Origin: Pegoplata infirma
Taxonomy: Eukaryota; Arthropoda; Insecta; Diptera; Anthomyiidae
Direction: 5' to 3'
Assembly: GCA_963921195.1 (NCBI GenBank)
Contig: OY992537.1
Coordinates: forward strand, 204,376,581 to 204,440,580
Length of the DNA stretch: 64,000 nucleotides
This document shows, one piece after another, positions 1 to 10,485 of the stretch (position 1 is its first letter; each line of letters opens with the position of its first letter). The position numbers and the translations under genes were made by a program. The notes beneath the pieces were generated by a model. That model was not told where the DNA came from. It ran no database searches and saw only the letters and a program-made list of their open reading frames with translations.

Positions 1-588
1 AGCAAACTCAGCATAGTAGAAATGATGTTTCATAGTAATATTAACCAAAAAAAGAAACCAAAAAAAGAATCCAAAATAAAACCACCCTTCCTAACCTTAA
101 AACACGTGAGTTAACTGCTGTCTCAATATTAAAAACAATAACAATATGGTTTTCTGATTATAAACACAAAATCAGTAGTGCTGGAAACTTTGTTAAGTAA
201 GGTAGTAGGAAACGGATGTATGACATATTTTGTTTTTGTTTAAGAAAATTTTACGTGATTGTACCTATAGAATATGCAAAATTTGAATTTTCAATATTGA
301 CCCTAATCTAAATAATTTTTTTTTTTCTAGCTTTCGTATGTATTGTGAGCATATTAACACCTTTAGTTTAAGGCATTTTTTAAATATTTTCTTGACGTTT
401 TTATTATAGTTTTAAGGAAATTTTATTTAAGTCATATGGCACTAAACTTTTTAAAGATTATGATCTACACAGAGGGACATTTTTTTTTGTAGAATTTGTA
501 TGAGAAAAAGGTGTCGGACTTGAATTCAAATGTTTAAAAAATTATTATATTCCTTTTATTTTAACTATTTATAAAGTAGTAAGACTGC
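1..588. other. AT-rich DNA, no recognised feature
   Basis: Poly-A and poly-T runs with no open frame longer than background and no repeat shared with other parts of the window that I could identify. I see no gene signal. Confidence 0.6.
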
Positions 589-1150
589 CACTCAGAAAAT
601 TATGTAAGTTACTACATGTTAGTTGTTTGTATATTTTACAGTAGTGAGTTCTTTTCAACTACAATGTCAGTTGTTTTTGTATGAAAAGTATCAAACAACT
701 ATTTCTGTTAGTTATTTTAAGTCGTTTTTTTAATAACTAACAAAAAAGTACTTCAATGTAGTAACAGTTAATTTTTTTTTTTATCTCTGAAAAATTTTCA
801 AAGTTTTTTCCAAAAAATAAAAATAAATTATAGTTTTTTTTTATTTTTCACAACTTTTTTTAGAAAAAAAAAACTTTGAAAAAAATTGGTCTTCAATTTT
901 TTTCTGAAAAATTTTTGTAAAAAAAAAATTATATTATATAAAATTATATTATTATTTTTACTGCATATTAGTTGTTTTGACTACAAATGTAGGTTATTTT
1001 TACTACATAAGTCAGTTGTTGGTTGTTAATTTAAATAACTAACATTGTTAGTTGATTTAACTGAAAAAGTAGTTGACCCCAAAACAACTTACAAAGTAGT
1101 TATTTTAACTGACATTTTCAGTTGATTTTACTAACATAATTTTTTGAGTT
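589..1150. mobile_element. MITE with CACTCA-type ends
   Basis: The left end begins CACTCAGAAAATTATGT and the right end is its near inverted copy (reverse complement AAACTCAAAAAATTATGT). The interior is AT-rich with many GTTAGTTG/CAACTA motifs and no coding capacity. The CACTCA end is shared with three better-bounded elements at 27490, 49606 and 53256 that are flanked by TA. No clean TA duplication is visible here, so this is a decayed member at best. Confidence 0.45.
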
Positions 1151-1567
1151 TGGTGTATGTATAAATTATAAAATTCAAGGTAGTTTGTTGCTCTTTTTTT
1201 TTTGTTTTATTATAAGAAATGCATGCGATTTACTTTTGCAACGTGTATATATTTAACTATTTGATTTATTTGAATTTTATGCACGTTTTTTATATATTTA
1301 CTAGTGAACCCCCTGCACACTTCGTAAAGCAATTGTTTAGGTATCCCTTTTTACTACAATGATTTTAAATTCCAAAATATACCCTTCTCTAGGATGTTAG
1401 TTATGCTAGCGGATTCTTCATGTTAAATGTTGAGACTCCGGAGTTTTTTAGTTTAATAGGATATTCGTATTTAAGAAACGTAGATTAGATTAAAGAGGTC
1501 CTAATCACTGTGACCAGAAAGATCTATTGTGGCAGATCTATTGTGACATACGTAACAGAACAGCCTG
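1151..1567. other. Non-coding stretch, nothing recognised
   Basis: AT-rich sequence with a short duplicated GATCTATTGTG motif near 1521-1545. No coding or structural signal seen. Confidence 0.5.
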
Positions 1568-2158
1568 TTTGGGCTTTTCTCTCTGATCAAATTCCAATAC
1601 CCGCCAAAAGTGTCGGTCCGCTAAGGGTAACTCACATGCAAAATATTACACCGATCGGAGTTTATCTACTGTCTCCACCATGAGCCTCAAAACTGGGGTT
1701 TTTGCAAAAAAAGGGCTTTAAAAAAAATTTCAAGTTTTTTTATTAAAATAATTAAAAAAATATTTTAGTATTATATTTGATTGTAAAAACTTATATATGA
1801 AATTTAAAGATTTTGCGATATCATTAACCTGTTTACACTTGATACCAAAAACACCTTTTTCCAAAATTTGAAAATTTTATTTAAAAAAAGATATAAAATA
1901 TATAATTTTTTCTGTCTGAATTTATTAACAACACCTTGGAGAAGAAAAATGTTAAATATGGCGGATATCCGTAGGGCCACTTTTCGGGAATCGCAGGGGA
2001 AAGTTAGCGAATTTCAAGAAAATGTTGGTTTTATCTATAATTTGGATTAATAAAATCTTATAAATTTAATTTTTAAGCAAATTAACGGTTTTTTGGTGTC
2101 GTGGCATTCTATTAAATAACTTTAAGTCTGTCATGAAATCTTGCCGATCTAGGACGTT
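1568..2158 (+). mobile_element. Half copy of the hAT-like foldback element
   Basis: This block matches, base for base over most of its length, the left arm of the 1.86 kb palindrome at 42549-44412. It runs from GGGCTTTTCTCTCTGATCAA through the CCGATCGGAGTTTATC segment to the CCGATCTAGGACGT segment. The second arm, the GGGGTCA-bearing centre and the TAGGGTGGCTCG tip are absent, so it is a truncated single arm. A 60-residue open frame inside it is not a gene. Confidence 0.8.
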
Positions 2159-2164
2159 ATCAAA

Positions 2165-5000
2165 ACAAAATTTCGAAAAAGAAGAAGAACTCAGAATGTT
2201 TTTTTTTTATCAATTTTACCCCCCTTAGAAAAGAAAATTTCGATAGATTTTTTATCTATTTGATCTCATATTTGAAATTTCTAGAACCATTATTTCAGGA
2301 TATATAAAAAGTACCAAAAGTACATTCTTTACCCCTTTTTCCCCTATTAGAAACTGAATTTCCTAACAGTATTTTTTCCAAAATGTTTTTTTTCGCTGAA
2401 GAATCCTACATTCCAAATTTCAAGTTTCAGAGATCGTTGTTTCAGGAAATAAAAACAGTACAAAAGAAGAGAATTTCAAAAAGTGCTTTTCTTAGAATGT
2501 TTTTTTACCGAAGGATCTTACACTACAAATTTAAAGTAAGTAGGATCATTATTTTAGGAAATATTGAAAGTACTAAAGTACACTTTTTTACCCCCTTAAC
2601 GACCCTAGAAATGGAATTTCCAAAATCTACTTTTTCAAGAATGCATTTTTCACTGAATAATCCTACAATTCAATTATAAAGTGTCTAAGGACATTATGTC
2701 CAGATATATAAAAAAATGTACCAAAAGACCACTTTAATTTTTCCACAATGCTTTTTCCTCTAAAAGATCCAACATTTAAAATTTCAAGTTTTTTAGTATG
2801 CATTCTATTTCAGGATATATAAAAAAGTGCCAAAAGTTATATTTTTTACCCCTTTGGAAAATAAATTTTCAAAATATTACTTCTTTCAGAATTTACTAAA
2901 AGAACACTGTTTTAAAAAGTGCCAAAAGTACAGTTTACCCTTTTTACCCCCTTATAAGCAACATTGACAAAAATCTATCCTTAGAAGATCTATTTTCCTG
3001 GATCAATTTTCTATGATCATTATTTCAGGAAATATAAAATGCACCAAAAGATATATTTTTACCCCTTTAGAAAAAATTTTTCAAAAAGTACATTTTCCAG
3101 AATGTTTACTTTGCTTAAGGATCGTAAATTTCTAATTTCGAGTTTCTACTTTTTCAAGAATTTATCTTTACTGAAGCTTTCAATTCAAGTATAATGTGTC
3201 AATGATCATTATGTCCACAAATATAAAAAGTACCAAAAGAAAACCTTATTACCCTTTTTTATCTCCTTAAAAAACAGAATTTCCAAAAAGTACTTTTTCC
3301 AGAGTGTTTTTTTTACCGAAGGATCCTTCATTTCAAATTTCAAGTCTTTAGTATCATTATTTAAAGAAATTTAAAACGTAGTGAAAATAAAATTATTCAC
3401 CTTTTATAACCGACTAAGAAACTAAGTTTCCAAAAATTACTTTTTCCAGAATGTTTTTTCCTCCGAAAGATCCAACGTTTCAAATTTCCAGTTTCTAGAA
3501 TTTTCACAAAATAATTTTTCCAGAATGTACCAAAAGAACAATCCTTATCCCCTTAGAAACAATATTGAAAAAACCCCAGCCCAAGTGTATCTTTTTTCCG
3601 GTGGTGACTCTACATTCCAAATTAAAAGTTTCTTGGACCATTTTTTGTAAACATAAAAAGTACCAAAAGTACAGTTGTTTACCCTTTTCCCCCCTTATAA
3701 TCAACATTGGCAAAAATACATCCCTAGTGGATCTATTTTCTGGGAGGTAAACCAACAATCCAAATTTCTAGGACCATTATTTTAGAAAATATAAAATGTA
3801 CCAAAAGTACTGTTTTTAACCCTTTAAAAAAAATATTTTAGAATATATAAAATGTACCATAAGTACTATTTTCCCCCTTTAAAAAAGGAATTTTTATAAA
3901 CTTTTCAGTTAGGGAGCCTACATTCTATAATTCAGGAATTTAAAGAAAAAGTACCGAAAGTACACTTTTTTACCCCTTTAACCCACATTGGAAAAAGCTC
4001 GGTCTTAGTAGATCTATTTTCCGAGAGGAAAATTTTAAGTGTCTTTTATTTCAGGAAATAAAAAAGTACCAAAAAAACACTTTTTTACCCAATTAGACGA
4101 ATTTTTCAGAAGGTTACTGTTAGACCTGTTCTTAAAATCAATATTCAATTTAACCACTTGGATGGGTCCAATTCTACTCATTATCTTCTAAAAATAAAAA
4201 ATTTAAGTCTGATTGCAATCGAATAAGGGAAACACGTGCCAAAAATTGGTTAAAAAATTTATAAGGGGCAAAAATAACTTTTTCTTCTTATCCGATGGTC
4301 TCCAAATTTTGAATTTTTAGTTCTTAGATTTATAACTTCTGAAACACAATTGATATTTCCAACAATACAAATTAAAAATGTCTGAAATACAATTGATAAT
4401 TTTTAAATACAATTGATAAATTTGAAATACAATTGATAATTTCTGAAATACAATTTATAATATCTGAAATACAATTAATAAATTCTGAATTACAATTGCT
4501 AATTATACAATTGATAAATTCTGAAATACAATTGATAGTTTCTGAAATACAATTGACAATATCTGAAATACAATTGATAACTTCTGAAATACAATTGATT
4601 ATTTCTGAAAAACAATTGATAACTTCTGAAATACAATTTCAAGCTTCTTGAACCTTTAAATCAGGAAATATAAAAAGTACCAAGTGTGCTACTTTTAAAC
4701 ATTTAGAAAATAAATTTTCAAAAAGTACTTTTTCCAGCATGTTTTTTACTTAAAGATCCTACATTCCGAATTTTAAGATTCTATGATCATTATTTCAGAG
4801 TATACTATATTTTTTACCCATTTAGAATTTTAAAAATTTTCTGGAATGTGTTTTCACTTATGTATGTGTTTCACTTATATCTGGAAATAAAAAAAAAGTA
4901 CCGAAAGTAGACTGTTTTACACAACTAACCCTCTTTAACCAACAATGGGAAAATCCCAGCCTTATTGGATCCATTTTACGAGAGGTTAAGCTACATTCCA
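2165..5000 (+). repeat. Decayed tandem array, units of about 100-150 bp
   Basis: A module recurs many times: a GTACCAAAAGTAC-like box, then TTTTTACCCCTTT, then GAATTTCCAAAAAGTAC, then CCAGAATGTTTTTT, then GATCCTACATTCCAAATTTC, then ATCATTATTTCAGGAAATAT. Boxes near 2311, 2455, 2566, 2719, 2827, 2921, 3042 and 3229 show spacing of roughly 95-190 bases. Copies are strongly diverged and contain indels, so the array is old. Short open frames within it differ between units and are not conserved. Confidence 0.7.
4370..4650 (+). repeat. About 21-bp tandem repeat, CTGAAATACAATTGA core
   Basis: The core CTGAAATACAATTGA recurs about 12 times at a spacing of mostly 21 bases. Because 21 is a multiple of three, one frame stays open and reads as a SEIQL-type repeat of 72 residues. 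That is a by-product of the period, not evidence for a protein. The same core forms a second array at 44634-44960. Confidence 0.8.
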
Positions 5001-5350
5001 AATTTCAAAATCATATTTAAATAATTTATACTAACTTTTAATTATAAAATGAAGAATGCATGAATTAAAAAAAAAAAAAAAAAACATTATGAAATATTTG
5101 AAGTTTTAATACAATTCCAAAATTTACATTTAAATTCCATTATAATTTCATTTAATGAGAAACGTGACTGTTATTGATTTTACTTATTTTTTTTATATAT
5201 TTATATTATTTACAACGGTTATTTTAAAATATTTGTGTGAAAGTGAGTAAACACAAATATTTATTTTTAATTAAATAAAAAAAAATAATAAAAACAATTA
5301 AAATCTTAACACCAGTACAAAATTTTTTAATATAAATTCATAAATTTAAT
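5001..5350. other. AT-rich spacer, nothing recognised
   Basis: Long A and T runs and low complexity. No open frame or repeat structure that I can support. Confidence 0.5.
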
Positions 5351-5610
5351 AAAACCTACCGTATGAGCAATACTAATTCGGTATGAGAAAAAAATAATAA
5401 TCATACGCCACATATGCCACATATAAAACTTTTTAAAAAAATATCAAAACTGACGTATGAGTAATATTAATTTGGTATAAGAAACAATATTAATCATACG
5501 CCCCATAAATTAAATATGAATTCATAAATTTAATACAAATCAACGTATGAGTAAGATTAATTCTTTATGGTTAAATAATAATAATCATACGCCACTAAGT
5601 GGCTAATAAA
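5351..5610 (+). repeat. Three direct repeats with CGTATGAGTAA and ATCATACGCC
   Basis: Three copies, about 75-100 bases apart, each contain CGTATGAG[C/T]AA...GGTATGAG/GGTATAAG...AATAATCATACGCC. Each repeat is itself an imperfect inverted repeat (CGTATGA...TCATACG). Similar CGTATGATTGTTAT boxes occur inside the MITE at 15746-16357. Confidence 0.65.
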
Positions 5611-6060
5611 ATCACAACTCTAATCGATTCTGAATTAATATAATTGTGTATTTGTAACATTTATTTTTATCTTTCCTATTTAAAATTCAACTTTCATTAA
5701 AAAAAGTTATTTTAACTATCAAAACATTTTAGCAAATTGACAAAATTACTTTTATACCCCCCTCATTGAAACTCTTTTTATATCCTTTTTATAATTATCC
5801 ATTCCATATCAAATCTTTTTCTATATCATTATATTTATTTTGTGAATTAATGCAGCTGTTATAAATTGCAATTTTCATTTGTTGTTATATCTTTTTTTTT
5901 TGTTTACTGCCAATAACCATTAGAGTATATATTTTGGATTTACACTATAGTCCAAAACTAGTCCGTGATTCCACTTTGATGGGGTAAGAAAAAAAAATAT
6001 TTAGAAGATAACACATGTCGAACATATTGAAACCCTAAGCGATGTAAAAGGCTATTAAAA
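5611..6060. other. AT-rich spacer, nothing recognised
   Basis: No coding frame, no RNA-like structure and no repeat that I could match to another part of the window. Confidence 0.5.
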
Positions 6061-8343
6061 AAAAATTAAGTAAATAAATAATCAAGCTCAAGGCCAGTGT
6101 TTTGTTAAATAAATCTTCTTTATTAACTTCCAATATTTCGATCCTCATCGAGGAACATCATCAGGGAGTAAAATTGGATTTTTAACGCAAAAAACTTAAA
6201 GTTGTTGATCCTCCTTCTTCGTCATTAAATATTGCACTCATTATTATATGCAATATTTAATGACGAAGAAGGAGGATCAACAACTTAAATTTTTTTGCGT
6301 TAAAAATCCAATTTTACTCCCTGATGATGTTCCTCGATGAGGATCGAAATATTGGAAGTTAATAAAGAAGATTTATAAAACAAAACACTGGCCTTCAGCT
6401 CGATTATTTATTTACTTAATTACAACTAGCTGGCCCGGTCCGCGTTGCTGGCCCAAATATAAGATCATTGTTATATTTCGTATCGCTTTAAATATATAGC
6501 CCTGCATAAAAAGGAACTAAAAAAAATAACCATGTCTTCGACTTTGCGTACAACACAAAAATAAATTACGCATATTCCTCGTTCTTATCGTGAGCTATTG
6601 TCTTGAGTTCAAAAAAACGTTTATAGTTTTCCCGAATTTTTCTTTTTTTCGGGACACTTTTCTCATTTATATTTCCTTAAATTAAAACTATAATCAATAT
6701 AAAAAAATCGGTTCGGTCATTAGTAGTCGACATATTTAGACAAAAGTGGGCGTTAAAATTTGTCTCAAAGGATTTAAAATCATTTTTACCAAGTTTAACC
6801 GGAATATATTAAGAAATATTTTTTTTAATAGATCAAATTAGAGTAAAAACGAATTTTAGATATATCGAAAAAAAAGTGGCCGAGGACAATTTTTCTTTCC
6901 AAACAATTATATGGAACATTACAAATATTTAAAACAATTAGCCACATCGGCCCAGGCGTTCTCAAGTGTTGCAAATTTTAAGGATGTTGAAAAATGTGGG
7001 CTTTTAAGTGGGGGAGGCCAATAATTAATTTCAAAATCCTTACCTGGACTATAATGATCATTAAAGAAAAAATTTAACAAATCAGGCCAGTCTTTCTTCG
7101 ATGTGGGAGTGGACAATTTATATTTCCGTAAAAACGTTAGTTGTACTATCACGAACGTCTACAAATACTACTAATAGCCAAATCGGCCCTGCCATTCTGC
7201 TATTTTAGATATATCGAAATAAAAGTGGCGTGAACAAATTTTATTTCCGTTTTAACCTAAATTGGACTATGATGAATATTTTAAAAAAAAGTTAAGTCAA
7301 GCCGTTCTACCAATTCAGATATATCGAAAAAAGGAGGCGTAAAAGTGCGCGTGATTAATTTGTTTTCCGAAAAAAACCAAAGAAAAACATTAAAAAAATA
7401 AGACGAACTTAAAGAAAAATATTATCCAAATCGGTCATTTCTCAAGTGATGCGATTACCAACGAACTACATATGATTTTTATTTATATTTTATTATTCTA
7501 TATTTTATTTTTCTATGGAGTAAATTTTATATGTATCGAAAAAAAGGAGAAGGTGGACAACTTATTACCGTAAAACCTTATTTGAATTTAACCAACTCTG
7601 TCCATCCATTCAAAAGTGGGCATAGAAGTGGAAAATTGTTCTTTCCGAAAAACCTTTGCTGGAATATGACGAACATTAAAAACAAAATTAGATAAATTGA
7701 TCCACCCATTCCATGACATATATCGGGAAAAGTGAGCGGTGTGCACAATTTTTCTTTCCTTAAAAATCTTTTGCGGACTATAACCAAATCGGTCTAGCCG
7801 TTTTAGTTCTTTCGATACATAGCAAAAAGTGGGCGCGGGAAATTCTACTACCCATAAAAACCATAGTTGAATTATGACGAACATTTTCAACAAAAATTAG
7901 CCAAAGTGGGAGTAGTAATTTTTTTTCGTAAAAAACCAAAGTTGGAATATGATGAAAATGCATTTAAAAAACAAAATTGTCAAATTGGTCCAGCCATTCT
8001 CAGATTTTAGATAAATTGAAAAAGTGGGCGTAAAAGTGGACATGGTCGATTTTCCTTTCAGTACAAACTTAAATTGGTTTATTACGAACATTTAAATAAA
8101 AAATTACCCAAATCGGTGCAGCCGTTTTCCGATTTTAGATAAATAAAAAAAAGTGGGCGTAAAAGTGGGCGTGGTCAATTTTTCTTTACGTAAAAACCTA
8201 AGTTGGGCTATGACGAACATTTCAAAAATAAAATTGTCCAAATCGGTCCAGCCGTTCTCAACTGATGCTGTTACCAACGAACGACAATTGATTTTTATTT
8301 ATATAGATTTGAATGGTCGAATAATTACAACTACAATTAAAAA
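6061..8343. mobile_element. Palindromic element S, copy 1 (interrupted)
   Basis: Positions 6064-6421 form a near-perfect palindrome of about 358 bases centred near 6242. Its ends are AATTAAGTAAATAAATAAT and the inverse. The element continues with a GGTCGAATAATTACAACTACAATT tail at about 8308-8343, which in copy 2 (27625-27950) directly follows the palindrome. Here the tail is displaced by the insertion at 6426-8307. It has no coding capacity and the family is not recognised. Confidence 0.8.
6426..8307 (+). mobile_element. 1.88 kb inserted module of tandem repeats
   Basis: The module starts CTAGCTGGCCCGGTCCGCG and ends TTTTTATTTATATAGA. Inside are about 11 diverged units, 95-165 bases apart, each carrying TTTTAGATATATCGAAAAA, AGTGGGCGTGGTCAAT, CCGTAAAAACC, GGACTATGACGAACAT and CAAATCGGTCCAGCCGTTCT. 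The insertion is exact relative to the empty site in element S copy 2 at 27903/27904 and leaves no obvious target duplication. Insertion between A and T without duplication recalls rolling-circle (Helitron-type) behaviour, but I did not find a CTRR end or a terminal hairpin. The short open frames inside are not conserved. Confidence 0.7.
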
Positions 8344-8486
8344 AAAAATTAAAAAAAAATATGAAAAAGAATTTTCTTCAAACTGTGTTGGTGAAAAATT
8401 TGTAGGTAAAAAATAAATTTTTGCAGAAAATCTTTGGCGCAAAAAAGCACTTAAAAACAAATTTTGGCAAAAAAAAGTAAATTAAA
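8344..8486. other. A-rich spacer, nothing recognised
   Basis: Low-complexity A-rich sequence between element S and the R repeat. Confidence 0.5.
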
Positions 8487-9335
8487 ACAAGTAGAAAAGT
8501 TAAATTCGACTTGGCCGAATTTATGAATGCTCTTTTTAAGTGATAGTAAATTTTCTAACGTGAAAAAAATATAATTTTTGGTAAGAAATATTTTATTTTG
8601 TGTAGAAAAATTTTTTTTTAGTTATTTTTGAAAAAAAAAAAAATAATTTACAATTTTTTTTTGAGTGTAAATTTTTTTTTTAATGAAAATTTTTTTTTTT
8701 AGTGTATTTTTTTTTTTGTTTTAGTGTAAAAATATTTTTGAGTGACAAAAATACCTTGTAAAATATTTTTGTGACTCACAAATGTTTTTAAAACATGTTT
8801 AACGGGTTTTTAACACGTGAATTTAAGGTGAACTAATCTGAAATTCACGGTGTTGCTAATAACTTTCGAACCACTGAACCGATTTGACTGAAATTTAAAA
8901 CAAACTGGACCAGAGGAACGATAAATATATATGCCACACTTCAGCATGCTCAGAATTGGCGTTCGAAAGTTACCGTGTGTTTTATCTCGTAAATTCCAGA
9001 AAACCCCTTGCCGAAATTCACTCATTTGCTTATAACTTTTGAACCACTAGACTGATTTCACTGGCTTACAACACCAACCTGACCAGGTAAATGTCCAACA
9101 TAAATGCCAAACTTCAGGAGCCTCCATAAAGTCTTTCAAAAGTTAGCGTGTTTTCAACAGACAGACGGACAGACGGACGGACGGACATCGCTAGATCGTC
9201 TTAAAATCGATAGAGGATTATGAATATATATACTTTATTGGGTCCTAGACCAATATTTCGAGGTGTTACAAACGGAATGATAAACTTATATATACCCACT
9301 ATCACTAGAGTGGAAGGTATAAAAATTACAAAAAT
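8487..9335 (+). mobile_element. Dispersed repeat R, near-complete copy
   Basis: It starts AAACAAGTAGAAAAGTTAAA followed by TTCGACTTGGCCGAA. It then has A/T-rich repeats, a block rich in ACCGATTTGACTGAAATTT-type sequence, a CAGACGGACAGACGGACGG run, CATCGCTAGATCGTC, GGGTCCTAGACCAATATTTC and a GGAAGGTATAAAA end. Recognisable copies or fragments lie at 21170-21697 (inverted), 30503-31175, 37726-41285 (inverted, split), 44430-44633, 45225-45790, 47700-48052, 48990-49150 and 55270-55340. I have seen such blocks as common non-coding fly repeats; no protein is encoded. Confidence 0.75.
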
Positions 9336-10485
9336 TACGAGGATATTTGTTGTTTCACAAAATAAAAAACTTTAATTTTGCAACACTAGCTCCGACAAAA
9401 CTTATCAAAACTTTTTTTAGTCCCAGATGTATTTTTTTTGTTTTTTTTGTGTTAAAAGATTAGTTAAAATTTATTTTAGTAAACAAAAGTTTTTTAACAT
9501 TTTAAAAAATTTCAAAGTCACGAACATTTTTTTGAAAAATTTTCCCAAATATTTTGGGTAACTTTTTTGCGTTTTAGAGTAAAAAACTTCATTAAAAGTG
9601 CGAAAAAAACTATTAAAAATGCCTTTAGAAAAAACTTTTTTGTTAAACTTTTTTAAGTTTCTAGATTTTTTTTGGAATTTTCGCAAAAAATTACTGTGAT
9701 GAACAAAAAATGTCGTAGTTTTTACTAGGAGTATTTGAAAACGAGAATCCTTTGTTAGTTTTATAGCGTCAAAAATATACAAATTTATAAAAAATTTCAG
9801 GAAAAAATTAAAAGTTTACAAGAAGTAGTTGTTAATTCACCAAAAAAGTCTAAATTTAAAAACAAAAGTTGTATTTTCGCAACAAAATTAGTGATAATAT
9901 TTTTTTTTTATAACCCCCTAATTTTTTCAAATTTACAATATTTTTTTTGCTGACTGTTATTTTACGAGAATTTTTATTTAAAACACCGCATACTTCTTTA
10001 GCACATTGTATAAATGTTATATTTCAAAATGAGCACTAGAGTGGAGCATACACTCTAACTAAACAAATAAAATGCATGTTATTGCAAATACTTACCAAAC
10101 CGTATCATGTTCAAAAATTGTTACAATTTAATATGTACGAATATGTATGTCATTGATACAATTTGTTTTTTTTTTGTTTTTGTTCATTTTGTTTAAAGTT
10201 GCTAAATATCAACAAATACTCGTGTTCGTACAGTAAATTGTATTGTTAAAATGATATGTTAACTTTTAATGGCAGTAAAACACATTAATGTATTTAAAAA
10301 AAAAAAAATTCAGACGCTACGTCATAACAAAACACATAAAAGCAATTGAAAATAAAATGAGATTTTAATAACAAATATCCATAAAGTTATTAAGGTTAGT
10401 TGGAGTATTAAGTAAATTGAAGTCATTAAAAACTTTAGTCAAATTTTGATTGGATTTTAAACAAAACTTTGTAGAAAAACTTTAA
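9336..10485. other. AT-rich spacer, no gene seen
   Basis: A minus-strand open frame of 103 residues at 9471-9782 is made of Phe/Lys/Asn codons typical of A/T homopolymers and shows no motif. Nothing else in this stretch is supportable. Confidence 0.5.

Noticed and set aside
4433..4651. 72-residue SEIQL repeat protein
   Set aside because: A 21-bp non-coding repeat keeps one frame open; the sister array at 44634 does not keep it.
6426..8307. Helitron
   Set aside because: Insertion without duplication fits, but there is no CTRR end, no 3' hairpin and no Rep/helicase sequence, so the family is left open.
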